A stretch of 44,221 nt of DNA from Nocardia amamiensis NBRC 102102. GTDB lineage: Bacteria > Actinomycetota > Actinomycetes > Mycobacteriales > Mycobacteriaceae. Positions 1 to 7,779 of this stretch are shown here, one piece after another. Both the position numbers and the translations under genes were made by a program. Each line of letters begins with the position of its first letter. Positions within the stretch are counted from its first letter, which is position 1. The notes below the pieces were generated by a model, which ran no database searches, was not told the origin of the DNA, and worked only from the letters and a program-made list of their open reading frames with translations. The DNA is taken from assembly GCF_001612745.1 (NCBI RefSeq), contig NZ_BDBA01000026.1, positions 1 to 44,221 of the forward strand, given 5' to 3'.

Positions 1-485
1 CGATCCAGGCGCAGGACTTCTTCTTCCGCAAGATCGCCCGTGACCGCGGCGTCGCGCTGGCCCACGTGGCCGGCCAGGTGCAGAAGCTCATCGAGTCCGA
101 GGCGGGCAATGGCCGCCTCAAGGGCGAGCGCAAGCTGCTGGCTACCGCGCTGGAGGACGTCCAGGCCATGGCGGCCACGCTCACCGGCCATCTGATGGGC
201 GCCCAGGAGCAGCCGAGCGAGCTGTACAAGGTCGGCCTCGGTTCGGTGCGCTTCCTGCTTTCGGTGGGTGACCTGCTCGTCGGCTGGCAGCTGCTGCGTC
301 AGGCCGAGATCGCCATCGCGGCGCTCGACAACGGCGCGACCGGCGCCGACCAGGCGTTCTACCACGGCAAGATCGCTGTCGCGCAGTTCTTCGCGCGCAA
401 CGTGCTGCCGGAGCTGACCGCCACCCGCGCCGTGCTGTCCACCCTGGACAACGACATCATGGAGCTGGACGAAGCGGCGTTCTGA
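1..485 (+). CDS. fadE5: acyl-CoA dehydrogenase, FadE5-type, C-terminal part (5' truncated by window)
   Basis: The reading frame is open from base 3, cut by the window edge, and ends in TGA at 483-485. The visible 160 residues contain the run [12 protein letters not shown] and an all-helical region ending in LDEAAF. This fits the extra C-terminal domain of the long (about 600-residue) acyl-CoA dehydrogenases of the FadE5 type, flavoenzymes that desaturate acyl-CoA in beta-oxidation. The catalytic and FAD-binding parts lie outside the window, so activity cannot be judged. It runs toward fadA2 as in mycobacteria, where the two are adjacent and convergent, but here they are about 30 kb apart. Assignment rests on remembered family sequence plus synteny. 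Confidence 0.8.
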   Translation, partial: IQAQDFFFRKIARDRGVALAHVAGQVQKLIESEAGNGRLKGERKLLATALEDVQAMAATLTGHLMGAQEQPSELYKVGLGSVRFLLSVGDLLVGWQLLRQAEIAIAALDNGATGADQAFYHGKIAVAQFFARNVLPELTATRAVLSTLDNDIMELDEAAF

Positions 486-506
486 CGCATCTTCATAACA
501 GGCACA

Positions 507-547
507 CGACAAAACGGCCCGGAGATCATCTCCGGGCCGTTTTGTCG
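507..547 (+). terminator. strong intrinsic terminator after the fadE5-like gene
   Basis: A perfect 20-bp inverted repeat (507-526 against 528-547) with a one-base centre starts 21 bases after the acyl-CoA dehydrogenase stop codon. The outer arms are A-rich on the left and TTTTGTC on the right, so the plus-strand transcript has a GC stem followed by U residues. The next gene is on the same strand and so needs its own promoter. Confidence 0.85.
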
Positions 548-686
548 TCTAGGTTGTCGATTCGTGACTTCCCATCAGCGCTCGACGCCGATGCTCTCCG
601 GTAGATTGCGTGCTCCCGGGAAGCGGCAGGAATCTTCCGACTCCCACGGTTCGGCGCGGAAGGTTTCGGCAGAGGTGCCCGAGGTG

Positions 687-1436
687 ATGCGCAACGCGAC
701 TGGCATCGGCGCTTACTTGCGCGAACGACGACTCGCCGCCGGATTGACGCCCACGCACCTGGCCGAACGCGCCGGGCTCGCCGAGCTGGTGCTGGATCAA
801 GTCGAAACGGGTGCGATGACGCCGAGTTATCCGCTGCTCGAACGGCTTTTCGACGCGCTCGAAGTACCGGCCTGGTACCGCAGGCACATTGTCGTGCTGA
901 CTTTGCCGAGCTTCTTCGAAGCCGCCTACGGACCCGGCCCCGGTGTGCCGACTCCCGATGACCTGGACGACCTGCACAGCCTTCCCGATCCCGCCTGTTA
1001 TCAACGAATGCCGACGCAGGATCTGGTGGCGGCGAACTCCGCCTTCGAACGGGCCTTTCCGGGAGCCGCCGCCCGAGCGAACATGCTGGAGTGGATGTTT
1101 CTCGACCCGGCCGCCAAACGGGTGATCGTGGAGTGGGCGGTCGAGGCGCACCTGCTGGTCGGCGCGTTTCGTATGCTGTCCCCGCTCGCGCCGCGCGAGC
1201 GCGTCGAGGAGATCGCCGAGCGCTGCCGCCGCTCCCCCGACTGGGATCGCATGTGGACCACCGAGGTGCGTTCCGCGGACATCCCGCGCGGCAGGCTGCT
1301 GGTGCGCGACCTCGCGACGCGCCGGGTACGCACGATGAGCATGCGTGTCTACAGCCCGGAACTCCCCGAACGGCCTTGGTGGCTCTACCGGCTGGTGACG
1401 ATCAGCCGAACGCGTGGCGCGCATGCGCCGATGTAA
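687..1436 (+). CDS. XRE-family regulator with MmyB-like ligand-binding domain
   Basis: This is a probable DNA-binding regulator of about 249 residues. An N-terminal helix-turn-helix (GAYLRERRLAAGLTPTHLAERAG, first 60 residues) is followed by a domain with the run ANMLEWMFLDPAAKR and a WAVEAHLLVGAFRM helix, which is the pattern of the MmyB-like ligand-binding domain common in actinomycetes. I chose the ATG at 687; in-frame GTGs at 675 and 684 are alternatives (GGAAGG at 658-663 would suit 675). An upstream GTG at 564 lies only 17 bases after the terminator and adds sequence that does not look like protein. The ligand and targets are unknown. Confidence 0.75.
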   Translation: MRNATGIGAYLRERRLAAGLTPTHLAERAGLAELVLDQVETGAMTPSYPLLERLFDALEVPAWYRRHIVVLTLPSFFEAAYGPGPGVPTPDDLDDLHSLPDPACYQRMPTQDLVAANSAFERAFPGAAARANMLEWMFLDPAAKRVIVEWAVEAHLLVGAFRMLSPLAPRERVEEIAERCRRSPDWDRMWTTEVRSADIPRGRLLVRDLATRRVRTMSMRVYSPELPERPWWLYRLVTISRTRGAHAPM

Positions 1437-1504
1437 GCGACATCGAGCCGCCGAACAGGCACAATGAGCGAGCAGACTGCGTCCCAGAGAAAGGGAATTG
1501 CCGG

Positions 1505-2590
1505 ATGACTCGATCGCTGTCCGCACTCGCCGGTGCCGGTGCGCTCGCCGCGGTCCTCACCTTCGCCGCCGCCGCGCCGGCCGGGGCCGACCCCAACAAC
1601 GTCATACCGATCCCGGCCCTCAACGGCATCCACGGACTGCCGAACCTGCCCGGCCCGACCAAGGCCGTCTTCCAGGTGACCGGCATGGACAGCCCGAACC
1701 GCACGCAGAACTTCAACGTGCTCGGCACCGATCTCGGCATCATGTGGGACGACGGCCACGGCCGCATGATCACCGCTTTCGGCGACAGCGCCGGGCTCGG
1801 CTTCCCCAATCTGCTGGCAGGCAGCATCTGGGCCTGGACGAGTAACGTACTCTTCCGCAGCTCGACACACGATCCGGCCAACGGCATCATCTTCGAGGAC
1901 GTGGTGCCGAATCCCTTGCCCAGCCCCAAGATTCCCGGCATCGAGATCAGTTTGATCCCCACGGCGGGCATCTCGGTGGGCGGTGTGCAGTACATGAGCA
2001 TGATGTCGGTCCGGGAATGGGGCGACCACGGCAAGTGGCACACCAATTTCGCCACGCTGGCCGTTTCGCATGACCGCGGTAGCACCTGGACGCCGCTCAC
2101 GCACACCCGCCGCGCCAACGTGGACGGTCATGAGAACTTTCAGCAGAACGCCTTCTTGAAGACGGGCGGCTACATCTACCGCTACGGCACCCCCTCCGGG
2201 CGAAACAACCCCGGATTCGTCTCCCGCGCAAAAGAATCCGATATCGCAAATATCGACGCCTACGAATACTGGGACGGCAAGGCGTGGAAGCCCGGTGACG
2301 CCAAGACCGCTGCGCCCATCCTGGGCGGCGTGGCCGAACTGTCGGTGATGTGGAACGACCACCTCGGTCAGTTCGTCATGCTGACCACCGATCCGTTCAA
2401 CAGCGTCGTCATGCGCACCGCGGCCGCACCCGAAGGACCGTGGAGCGAACCCAGGGTCCTCATCGAGGCCCGTGCCCTCCCCACCGCATACGCACCGATG
2501 ATCTTCCCGTACCAAACCGGCCGTGACCTCTATTTCATGGTCACCCAGCACACCCAATACAACGTGCTGCTTATGCGCACACCGCTGTGA
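1505..2590 (+). CDS. secreted DUF4185 domain protein
   Basis: The 361-residue product starts with a classic Sec signal peptide (MTRSLSALAGAGALAAVL, cleavage probably after AGA before DPNN). The mature part has features of the DUF4185 family: GTDLGIMWDDGHGRMITAFGD near the N-terminus, repeated GISVGGVQYMSMMSV and SVMWNDHLGQFVMLTTD blades, and a terminal YFMVTQHTQYNVLLM strand, suggesting a beta-propeller like those that bind or cleave glycans. The start ATG at 1505 follows AAAGGGAATTG at good spacing; the open frame extends upstream but the signal peptide fixes the start. Its role is unknown, probably at the cell envelope. Family call from memory. Confidence 0.75.
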   Translation: MTRSLSALAGAGALAAVLTFAAAAPAGADPNNVIPIPALNGIHGLPNLPGPTKAVFQVTGMDSPNRTQNFNVLGTDLGIMWDDGHGRMITAFGDSAGLGFPNLLAGSIWAWTSNVLFRSSTHDPANGIIFEDVVPNPLPSPKIPGIEISLIPTAGISVGGVQYMSMMSVREWGDHGKWHTNFATLAVSHDRGSTWTPLTHTRRANVDGHENFQQNAFLKTGGYIYRYGTPSGRNNPGFVSRAKESDIANIDAYEYWDGKAWKPGDAKTAAPILGGVAELSVMWNDHLGQFVMLTTDPFNSVVMRTAAAPEGPWSEPRVLIEARALPTAYAPMIFPYQTGRDLYFMVTQHTQYNVLLMRTPL

Positions 2591-2629
2591 CAGTGGGAAA
2601 CAACGACACGAATCGCGGCGGTTCGAGGG

Positions 2630-2803
2630 TCAGGGCTCGGTGTAGAGCCGCTCGGTGGGCAGGCGCGGGAGGCCCGACGTATCGCACGGGTACACGACGG
2701 TGACGGTTCCGTGGTTGCGGGCATGCCATTATATGGATCGGAACCAGGTGTCGTGTTCGACCACCCAGGTGTTGTCCGGGGCTGAGGGACGGACACCGTG
2801 GGT
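2630..2803 (-). pseudogene. decayed C-terminal gene remnant
   Basis: On the minus strand one frame reads PDNTWVVEHDTWFRSI, then a TAA stop (2729-2731), then WHARNHGTVTVVYPCD and TERLYTEP before a TGA at 2630-2632. The composition (W, H, Y, V rich, no arginine-serine noise) is protein-like on both sides of the internal stop, and no start codon is available, so I read it as a broken gene fragment. I do not recognise the family. It sits between the DUF4185 gene and the phage tail operon, close to the probable left edge of the inserted element. Confidence 0.45.
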
Positions 2804-2990
2804 TTACCAAGGGAATTCACCTCGCGTGTAACGAAGGGGTGCGGCCGGGAGGAGATGGATCGACCTCTCGCGTGGGTGGCCGCGCATGTCCATGCGGGAA
2901 GCAGGCACCGCGGCCAACAGTGTGTCGTGGTGTCGTCCGATGCCTCAGAGCAGAGGAATGTGGCACCAGAAACTCGTGCTGTCCAGAAAC

Positions 2991-3029
2991 GAGCGGAGCC
3001 TCGATCCTGACAGGATCGAGGCTCCGCTC
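2991..3029 (-). terminator. terminator at the 3' end of the phage tail/lysis operon
   Basis: A perfect inverted repeat of about 19 bp (2991-3009 paired with 3011-3029) lies 52 bases downstream of the last minus-strand phage gene. It contains GCCTCGATCC and its complement. A similar hairpin core (GCCTCGAACC) stands at 18551-18577, upstream of the same operon, so related hairpins bracket the tail genes. Confidence 0.8.
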
Positions 3030-3080
3030 GAGGTTGCTGAAGATAGATACTGTCGCACCGGGGCGTGAAAGAGGACCTTG

Positions 3081-3380
3081 TCAGATTTCTTCCTGCAAGG
3101 ATTCAGGTACCTTGTACCGCGCCTCCGGAGGTTCCTGGCCGGGCACATGGATGCGCAGGAAACCGCGGAGTTCGTCGATATGCTGCCGGAGTGCCCGGAT
3201 CAAGCGAATCGCGTCGCGGAAGCGTCGTTTGTCGTCCAGCGCTTGATTTTCCAGTGTTTCGACCCGGGTGCGCAGTTTGGCGACCTCGCGCGCCTGCCAC
3301 GCGGTGACCGTGGCGATGACAGAGGCCACCGCCATCCCGGCGGCTTGCACGAGCTCAGGGCTGAGCCACGAAGCCGTCAT
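3081..3380 (-). CDS. small membrane protein with coiled coil, putative second holin or lysis accessory
   Basis: The protein has 99 residues: a single hydrophobic segment (AAGMAVASVIATVTAW, about residues 13-28) followed by a charged helical stretch with coiled-coil character (AREVAKLRTRVETLENQALDDKRRF). The start ATG at 3380 overlaps the stop of the preceding gene by four bases (ATGA). Position directly after an endolysin and a two-TM protein, and size, fit a holin or holin-associated protein of actinophages. There is no sequence motif that proves it. It is the last gene before the operon terminator. Confidence 0.55.
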   Translation of the reverse strand: MTASWLSPELVQAAGMAVASVIATVTAWQAREVAKLRTRVETLENQALDDKRRFRDAIRLIRALRQHIDELRGFLRIHVPGQEPPEARYKVPESLQEEI

Positions 3381-3592
3381 TCGTCGCTCGCCGTCCGATC
3401 GGCGATCGGCATGACCGCAGGACGGATGAGTAGACCAGCTATCACCGGAGTGAGCAGGCCGTAGATGGCGAGCACGGATTCGATCCACACCGTGTCGATT
3501 TCACGGCCGAGGACGAATGCGATGACGCCGGTGACGGCGACCAGCACCGAGCGGACGAGGGCGGGTTCGGGAAGGCTACTGATCCGCATCAC
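3377..3592 (-). CDS. putative holin
   Basis: The product has 71 residues and two predicted membrane helices (VRSVLVAVTGVIAFVLG and WIESVLAIYGLLTPVIAGLLI) joined by a short charged loop, with a charged C-terminus. It starts at GTG 3592 (or the adjacent ATG 3589) in a four-base overlap with the endolysin stop. A small two-TM protein coupled directly to an amidase endolysin is the usual arrangement for an actinophage holin, which would let the endolysin cross the membrane at a set time. Assignment is by topology and neighbourhood, not by a diagnostic motif. Confidence 0.65.
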   Translation of the reverse strand: MMRISSLPEPALVRSVLVAVTGVIAFVLGREIDTVWIESVLAIYGLLTPVIAGLLIRPAVMPIADRTASDE

Positions 3593-4362
3593 TGTGCACT
3601 GTCTCGAGCCGCGAGCAGCTGGTCGAGCTTGAGCTCGAGCGCCTTCAAGCGCTGTTCGGTACGGTAGTCCGAGGCGTCGGAGTTCAGCACATACCCGGCC
3701 AATGTGTCGCGGTATTCCGAGTCTGCGACCCGCGATGGGAAACCGTAGGTCAGCTCGTAGTGCACGCGACGCAGCATGTCCAGCAGCTCACGCTGCTCCA
3801 TGTCGGAAAGTGCCATCAGCACACCGCCTTTCAATCGTTCCGCGACATCAGCGCGGAACACGTCCATGTCCATGGCGCCGGGATCCCACTTGCCTTGTTT
3901 GGGCCCGGCCCATTCCTTGTGTCCGATCACCCGATCGGCGCCGTGCCCGAGTTTGCGCAGGATCGCCGCGCAGCAGCCGACGTACGCGTCGTACTGCTCG
4001 CGCGACCACCCCTCGGTGCCGTTGTTCACGGCTTCTATGCCGATCGTGTGATAGTTCGCGTTGTCCTCCGGCAGGCCCGGCCATCGCCCGCGCCCCGCAT
4101 GCCAGGACACGCCCGCGGCGACGACCGTCACGGTCCCGTCCTTCGCCAGGTGCAGCTGCGACAGCGGCCCCTCCAAATGGGGGAACCCGTAGGCGATTTC
4201 GGATGCCGGGGTCTGCGAACCGCCCGTGTGATGGGCGATGATGCCCCAGATTTCGCCGAAGTCGGCGTGGCCGCGTTCACGCCATCCGGGGAACTCGATC
4301 ACGCGCAGGCCCTCCTGCCGGAGGACGTCCGCCAACCAGACTGGGTCGCCGGTCCACGACAT
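3589..4362 (-). CDS. endolysin (LysA), N-acetylmuramoyl-L-alanine amidase, Amidase_2 type
   Basis: The 257-residue protein carries an Amidase_2 (PGRP-like) zinc amidase domain. Visible features are IIAHHTGG with the zinc-ligand His at 44/45, the SQLHLAKDGTVTVVAAG strand pair, NYHTIGIEAVNNG, and HKEWAGPKQGKWDPG with His148, Lys156 and Asp160 at the usual ligand and catalytic places. It would cut the amide bond between N-acetylmuramic acid and the stem peptide. The C-terminal 75 residues are helical and end in a coiled-coil-like run (RLKALELKLDQLLAARD); I see no known cell-wall-binding repeat. It is coupled to the holin candidate downstream. The active-site residues look intact, so the gene is probably functional. 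Confidence 0.9.
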   Translation of the reverse strand: MSWTGDPVWLADVLRQEGLRVIEFPGWRERGHADFGEIWGIIAHHTGGSQTPASEIAYGFPHLEGPLSQLHLAKDGTVTVVAAGVSWHAGRGRWPGLPEDNANYHTIGIEAVNNGTEGWSREQYDAYVGCCAAILRKLGHGADRVIGHKEWAGPKQGKWDPGAMDMDVFRADVAERLKGGVLMALSDMEQRELLDMLRRVHYELTYGFPSRVADSEYRDTLAGYVLNSDASDYRTEQRLKALELKLDQLLAARDSAQ

Positions 4363-4553
4363 GAGTGTCCTGCCTTTCCGATCGACTGGTGCAGCTCGCT
4401 GCGCGAGCGCCGCTTTCGATCCTTGAATGGGTCGACGTCAGAGGCGTCGAAAGCTTGTTTCGGATGTCCACGTCGGCGGAGCCGAACACCGAGCCGCGAC
4501 ATCGGTTGCGTAGCGTCGGCCCCACGCCGACGTGGACGCGAGAGGTGCGCGGT
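4363..4553 (-). other. structured non-coding gap between tail and lysis genes
   Basis: This 191-bp gap contains a perfect 13-bp inverted repeat, GTCCACGTCGGCG at 4466-4478 and its complement at 4525-4537, with 46 bases between them that contain further short complementary blocks (GTCGGC near 4516). All neighbouring genes of the operon overlap by a few bases, so a long structured gap just before the endolysin stands out. It may be a processing, attenuation or internal promoter region for the lysis genes. Confidence 0.5.
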
Positions 4554-4988
4554 TCAGGTGATGCGCACGTACGTGCCGACACCGGCGGTGATACTGGCCT
4601 CCCAGCCGGCGAAGCCGACGTCGTGCGTGGTCTCGACCGTCACCAAATCGTCCGCCGAGACGGTGACGTTCGCGCTCACGGTCATCGTTCCGGCAGTACC
4701 GGTGGCGACCGGGCCTGTCGCCACGACCACGCTGTTGACCAGCAGGCGCGCTCGGTGGTTCCCGCTCGTTCCCGCGCCCGAGAAAGGCAGCACGGCCGAG
4801 ACATTCGCGCCGGCGCCGCCCTGCGCGCGCAACCCGTTGTTGGAGACGGTCGAGCCGGGATAGGCCGGGTCCGGGGTCCAACCGGCGACGATGTTCCACT
4901 GATTGGCGGTGCCCATGCTCGACGCCGCGCTTTTTGTCATCGCGGAAGGCGCGAATCCGTTGGCGCTGACAATGACGTGCGGCATCAC
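4554..4988 (-). CDS. small phage tail-tip/minor tail protein
   Basis: The protein is 144 residues, rich in A, T, V, G and S and almost free of charged residues. The pattern of alternating beta strands (TMTVSANVTVSADDLVTVETTHDVGFAGW) suggests a beta-sandwich such as a fibre tip or head-decoration domain. The start (GTG 4988 or ATG 4985) overlaps the preceding gene. The position among tail-fibre genes supports a virion role. No family is recognised with certainty. Confidence 0.55.
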   Translation of the reverse strand: MMPHVIVSANGFAPSAMTKSAASSMGTANQWNIVAGWTPDPAYPGSTVSNNGLRAQGGAGANVSAVLPFSGAGTSGNHRARLLVNSVVVATGPVATGTAGTMTVSANVTVSADDLVTVETTHDVGFAGWEASITAGVGTYVRIT

Positions 4989-5347
4989 CCGCTCACCTCC
5001 CCGGCAACCGATTCTGGGCTGTCTTCCGCATCCTCGGCCGCGATCGGTGCCGTGGGCTGCGCCGTCTCCGCAAACGGCTCCGGCTCTGGAGCTGGATCAG
5101 TGGCCTGCTCCGGCTCCGTGGGCTGCTCGGGCTCCGTGGGTTGCTCCGGCTCCGGTTCCGCCGACGGCTCTGGCTCTGGAGCTGGCTCAGTGGGCTGCTC
5201 GGGCTCAGTGGGCTTCGGCTCTATTGGCACCTCCTCGGGCACCGTCGCACCGGGATATCCCGCCTCCGCGGTCGCCCAACCCGGGTCCTCCGGCGGCGGT
5301 TCCTGCGGCGGTTGGAAGAACGGTCCGCCCATCTGCAAGCCCGGCAT
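4985..5347 (-). CDS. Pro/Glu/Thr-repeat protein of the tail-fibre cluster
   Basis: The 120-residue product has an N-terminal MPGLQMGGPFFQPP segment and a central repeat of EPEQPTEP-type units (about residues 40-90) that is strongly acidic and proline-rich, so it should be extended and disordered. It overlaps both neighbours by ATGA-type junctions, which argues for real translation. It could be a spacer or stalk, or a poorly folded adaptor for the adjacent tail-tip proteins. Function is not recognised. Confidence 0.55.
   Translation of the reverse strand: MPGLQMGGPFFQPPQEPPPEDPGWATAEAGYPGATVPEEVPIEPKPTEPEQPTEPAPEPEPSAEPEPEQPTEPEQPTEPEQATDPAPEPEPFAETAQPTAPIAAEDAEDSPESVAGEVSG
5101..5223. repeat. 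short tandem repeats encoding the EPEQPTEP tract
   Basis: Imperfect repeats of the type GGGCTGCTCGGGCTCCGT recur several times here on the plus strand and encode the proline/glutamate/threonine tract of the minus-strand protein. Such tracts change length easily by slippage. Confidence 0.7.
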
Positions 5348-6633
5348 CAGAGGGTCACCCCCTTCAACGCGGCCTGCAGGCCGCGGCCCGCCGGGTTGTC
5401 CACCGTTGTGACGTGCACGGTGAGCCGGTCGCCCGCCGCGAAGTTCCAGTCGCCGGTCACGGTGGTGTCGAGCGCATGGTTGGCGGCCGAGATCGTGGCG
5501 GCGGTGCCGGTGATGGCCGAGCCGTTCTTGCGCAGCTCCACCACCAGGTTGCCGGTGCCCGCGGTCTCACCGCGGTAGGTCACCGAGGTGATCTTGATGG
5601 GCCGCTCGATCCGCAGGCCCTCCGGCATCGCGTTACCGGCGCCCGCGGCGCGCAATCCGCTGTGCGACTTGAAGGCGATGTCGTAGGCCTGGCCCGCGGC
5701 CGTCGGGGTGCGGACGTCGGACAACCGCGGATCGGTGCTCGAGACGGCCGCGAGCGCGGTACGCGCTGCCGCGGCATCAGCGGCGGTCAGCACCGACCGG
5801 CCGAGCGCCGATGAATCGGAGATCTGGTTCGCCGGATGCGTGTGGGAGGTCGGCGTGCGCGCATTTGTCAGGCGCGGATCGTCTCCCGCGACAGCAGTGG
5901 TCGCGGTATCACCGATGGCCGGCGGGAATGTGGCGGGTTTGCCGGTGATCCCCGACCACTGTGTGGTCCCGGCCGGACCCCGGATGACCACACCCTGCCC
6001 GTTCGGCGACCACCCGCCCGCCGCGGCGTGGTAAACGTAGAGCAACCCATCGGCTTGGACCACGTACTGCGCGCCCTCGGCGGGCGAAGCGGGCAACTGC
6101 GCATAGGTCGCGGCCTGACCGTCGATTTGGATGCCCGCGCCGCGCGGTCCCATGACGACGGCATCACCGGCGGAACCCGGCACCGGCGCAGCCAGCGTCA
6201 GATCGACTAGACCGGTCGAGTCGGTATCCGGATCCTCCGCGTTCGGGCCGGGGACATACTCGGGCACTGTGAAACTGAAGGACTCCATCGGCACCCGCTC
6301 GCCGTCGTAGGACAGCTCGAAGGACACCCGCCAGGTCCACGCGGACGGGTTGGTGTCGGCGCTCGGCGCCACCAGCCGAACGCCACGCTTGCCACGCCAG
6401 GTGAGGTAGCCGAACTCGTCGAGCGGGCATTCGTAGTGCTTCGGCAGCTGCACATAGGTCGCTGGAGCCGGAAGTGCCTGCGAAACAAGTACTTTCGGTG
6501 CTTCGGCGGTGAATGTAACGATGCCGTTCAGCGGCAGGAATTCGGGGTGGTCGCCAAGGTCGGGTCCGTCGATGACGTTGGCGAGGAAACGCCCGACGAC
6601 CTTGCCGTATTTCAGAGGGGGCAGATCAGCCAT
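5347..6633 (-). CDS. minor tail protein / tail fibre with collagen-like and fibre-repeat segments
   Basis: The protein has 428 residues. The first 140 residues look like a globular tail-tip domain (LPLNGIVTFTAEAP, TWRGKRGVRLVAPSADTNPSAWTWRVSF). A middle part carries short GPRG and RGPAG collagen-like triplets and the fibre motif DPRLTNARTPTSHTHPANQI, typical of phage fibres and adhesins. The C-terminal 100 residues are a beta-rich domain. It is probably part of the tip complex that contacts the host surface. The start at ATG 6633 follows a purine-rich run; 94 bases separate it from the upstream fibre gene. Structural class is clear, exact role inferred. Confidence 0.75.
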   Translation of the reverse strand: MADLPPLKYGKVVGRFLANVIDGPDLGDHPEFLPLNGIVTFTAEAPKVLVSQALPAPATYVQLPKHYECPLDEFGYLTWRGKRGVRLVAPSADTNPSAWTWRVSFELSYDGERVPMESFSFTVPEYVPGPNAEDPDTDSTGLVDLTLAAPVPGSAGDAVVMGPRGAGIQIDGQAATYAQLPASPAEGAQYVVQADGLLYVYHAAAGGWSPNGQGVVIRGPAGTTQWSGITGKPATFPPAIGDTATTAVAGDDPRLTNARTPTSHTHPANQISDSSALGRSVLTAADAAAARTALAAVSSTDPRLSDVRTPTAAGQAYDIAFKSHSGLRAAGAGNAMPEGLRIERPIKITSVTYRGETAGTGNLVVELRKNGSAITGTAATISAANHALDTTVTGDWNFAAGDRLTVHVTTVDNPAGRGLQAALKGVTL

Positions 6634-6727
6634 GGATCAATGCCTTTCGAACATCGGGCAGCCCAGCGGCATGCCGGATCGGGAGATGCCGACGTCGCGT
6701 ACGCCGGTAACGGAGAAGCGCGTGGGC

Positions 6728-7777
6728 TCAGAGGGGCTGCGCTTGCACGATGAGGTGCGAGTAGTTGGAGCGAACCGTGTACGTTCCCGCGCCGACCACC
6801 CGCCGTACCACCACGTAGAGGGTGACGGTCTGATTGGCGGACACCACGGCGGCGGTCGCGCCTGGCTGTATCGGATACTCGTACACCGAGTTCAGGGTCA
6901 CGTACGCCAACGTGTTGACGGCATGTCCCCAGCCGTAGCCGACGAGGTCGCCGGTGTCGGGATGACCGATTCTGACCTCGGCATCGCAGCGTGTGCCGCT
7001 CGGCGAGCTCTGGATCACGGCGCCCTCGACGATCGGCCGCCATGCCATTGGTTGCGCCGGAATGGTGATGGCCGCGACAACTTTCGACGCATCGGCAATA
7101 TTCGTGACATCGGCGAACTGCTTTTCGCCGATAACCCATGCGCCGCCGAGGCGTGGGTTCGGTGCGGGACGAAACTTCTGCGCCGCCGCGTCCCAGCGCA
7201 GCACGAAACCCTCGCCGAGGGAATGCTCCGCATCGATCGCTACGTCGGCAGCGTCCTGGATACGACCTTCGGCGCCTGGGTCGCCGATGCCACCCGCGGC
7301 ACCGCGCGGAAAGGTGATCTCCAGCCGCTGGTTCGGCGCGGTGCCGGTGACCTGCGCGGACGCAGCGGACCCCGATGCTCCCGCGATCGCTTCTCCGGTG
7401 AGCTGGTTGGCCGGTCCACGCTGGCCCGCCTTGCCGAACGCGTCGTCGAAGGCGATGAATTCCAGGCCGGTCCAGAAGTAGATGGCGTTCTCGGAGACCA
7501 CACGCCAGGCCTTACGTGCGTCGGCGGTCGTCAGTCCGAGCCCGGTCAGGGCCGCCACGTCGGCGACGTCGCCCTGCCACTGCCACGGCCACGCCGCCGC
7601 GCCCTCCGGCCCGATCGGCCCCGCCGGCCCTTCGCGCAGCTCGGCCAATGCTTCGCGATCGACCAACTCGAGCGAATTCACCGTGTACGGCAATCCGACG
7701 GAGTCGGCGACCCCACGCATGGTGATCATCACGTCGTCGTCGAAGACGACCGGCGCGTTGTTCGTCTGATTTTCCAT
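6728..7777 (-). CDS. tail fibre / receptor-binding paralogue 3
   Basis: This 349-residue protein begins MENQTNNAPVVFDDDV and has the same layout as its two upstream neighbours: an N-terminal domain, a GPAGPIGPEG collagen-like patch, a domain with KAWRVVSENAIYFWTG, then LEITFPRGAAGG, a FRPAPNPRLGGAWVI segment and a C-terminal beta domain (PAQPMAWRPIVEG, EVRIG, VTLYVVVRR). An in-frame GTG at 7783 overlaps the stop of the upstream gene and is an alternative start. The three paralogues form a tandem set likely to sit at the tail tip. Confidence 0.75.
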   Translation of the reverse strand: MENQTNNAPVVFDDDVMITMRGVADSVGLPYTVNSLELVDREALAELREGPAGPIGPEGAAAWPWQWQGDVADVAALTGLGLTTADARKAWRVVSENAIYFWTGLEFIAFDDAFGKAGQRGPANQLTGEAIAGASGSAASAQVTGTAPNQRLEITFPRGAAGGIGDPGAEGRIQDAADVAIDAEHSLGEGFVLRWDAAAQKFRPAPNPRLGGAWVIGEKQFADVTNIADASKVVAAITIPAQPMAWRPIVEGAVIQSSPSGTRCDAEVRIGHPDTGDLVGYGWGHAVNTLAYVTLNSVYEYPIQPGATAAVVSANQTVTLYVVVRRVVGAGTYTVRSNYSHLIVQAQPL

Positions 7778-7779
7778 AG

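Noticed and set aside
1091..1504. Upstream extension of the DUF4185 reading frame
   Set aside because: It overlaps the regulator gene, is arginine-rich noise, and the signal peptide at 1505 fixes the true start.
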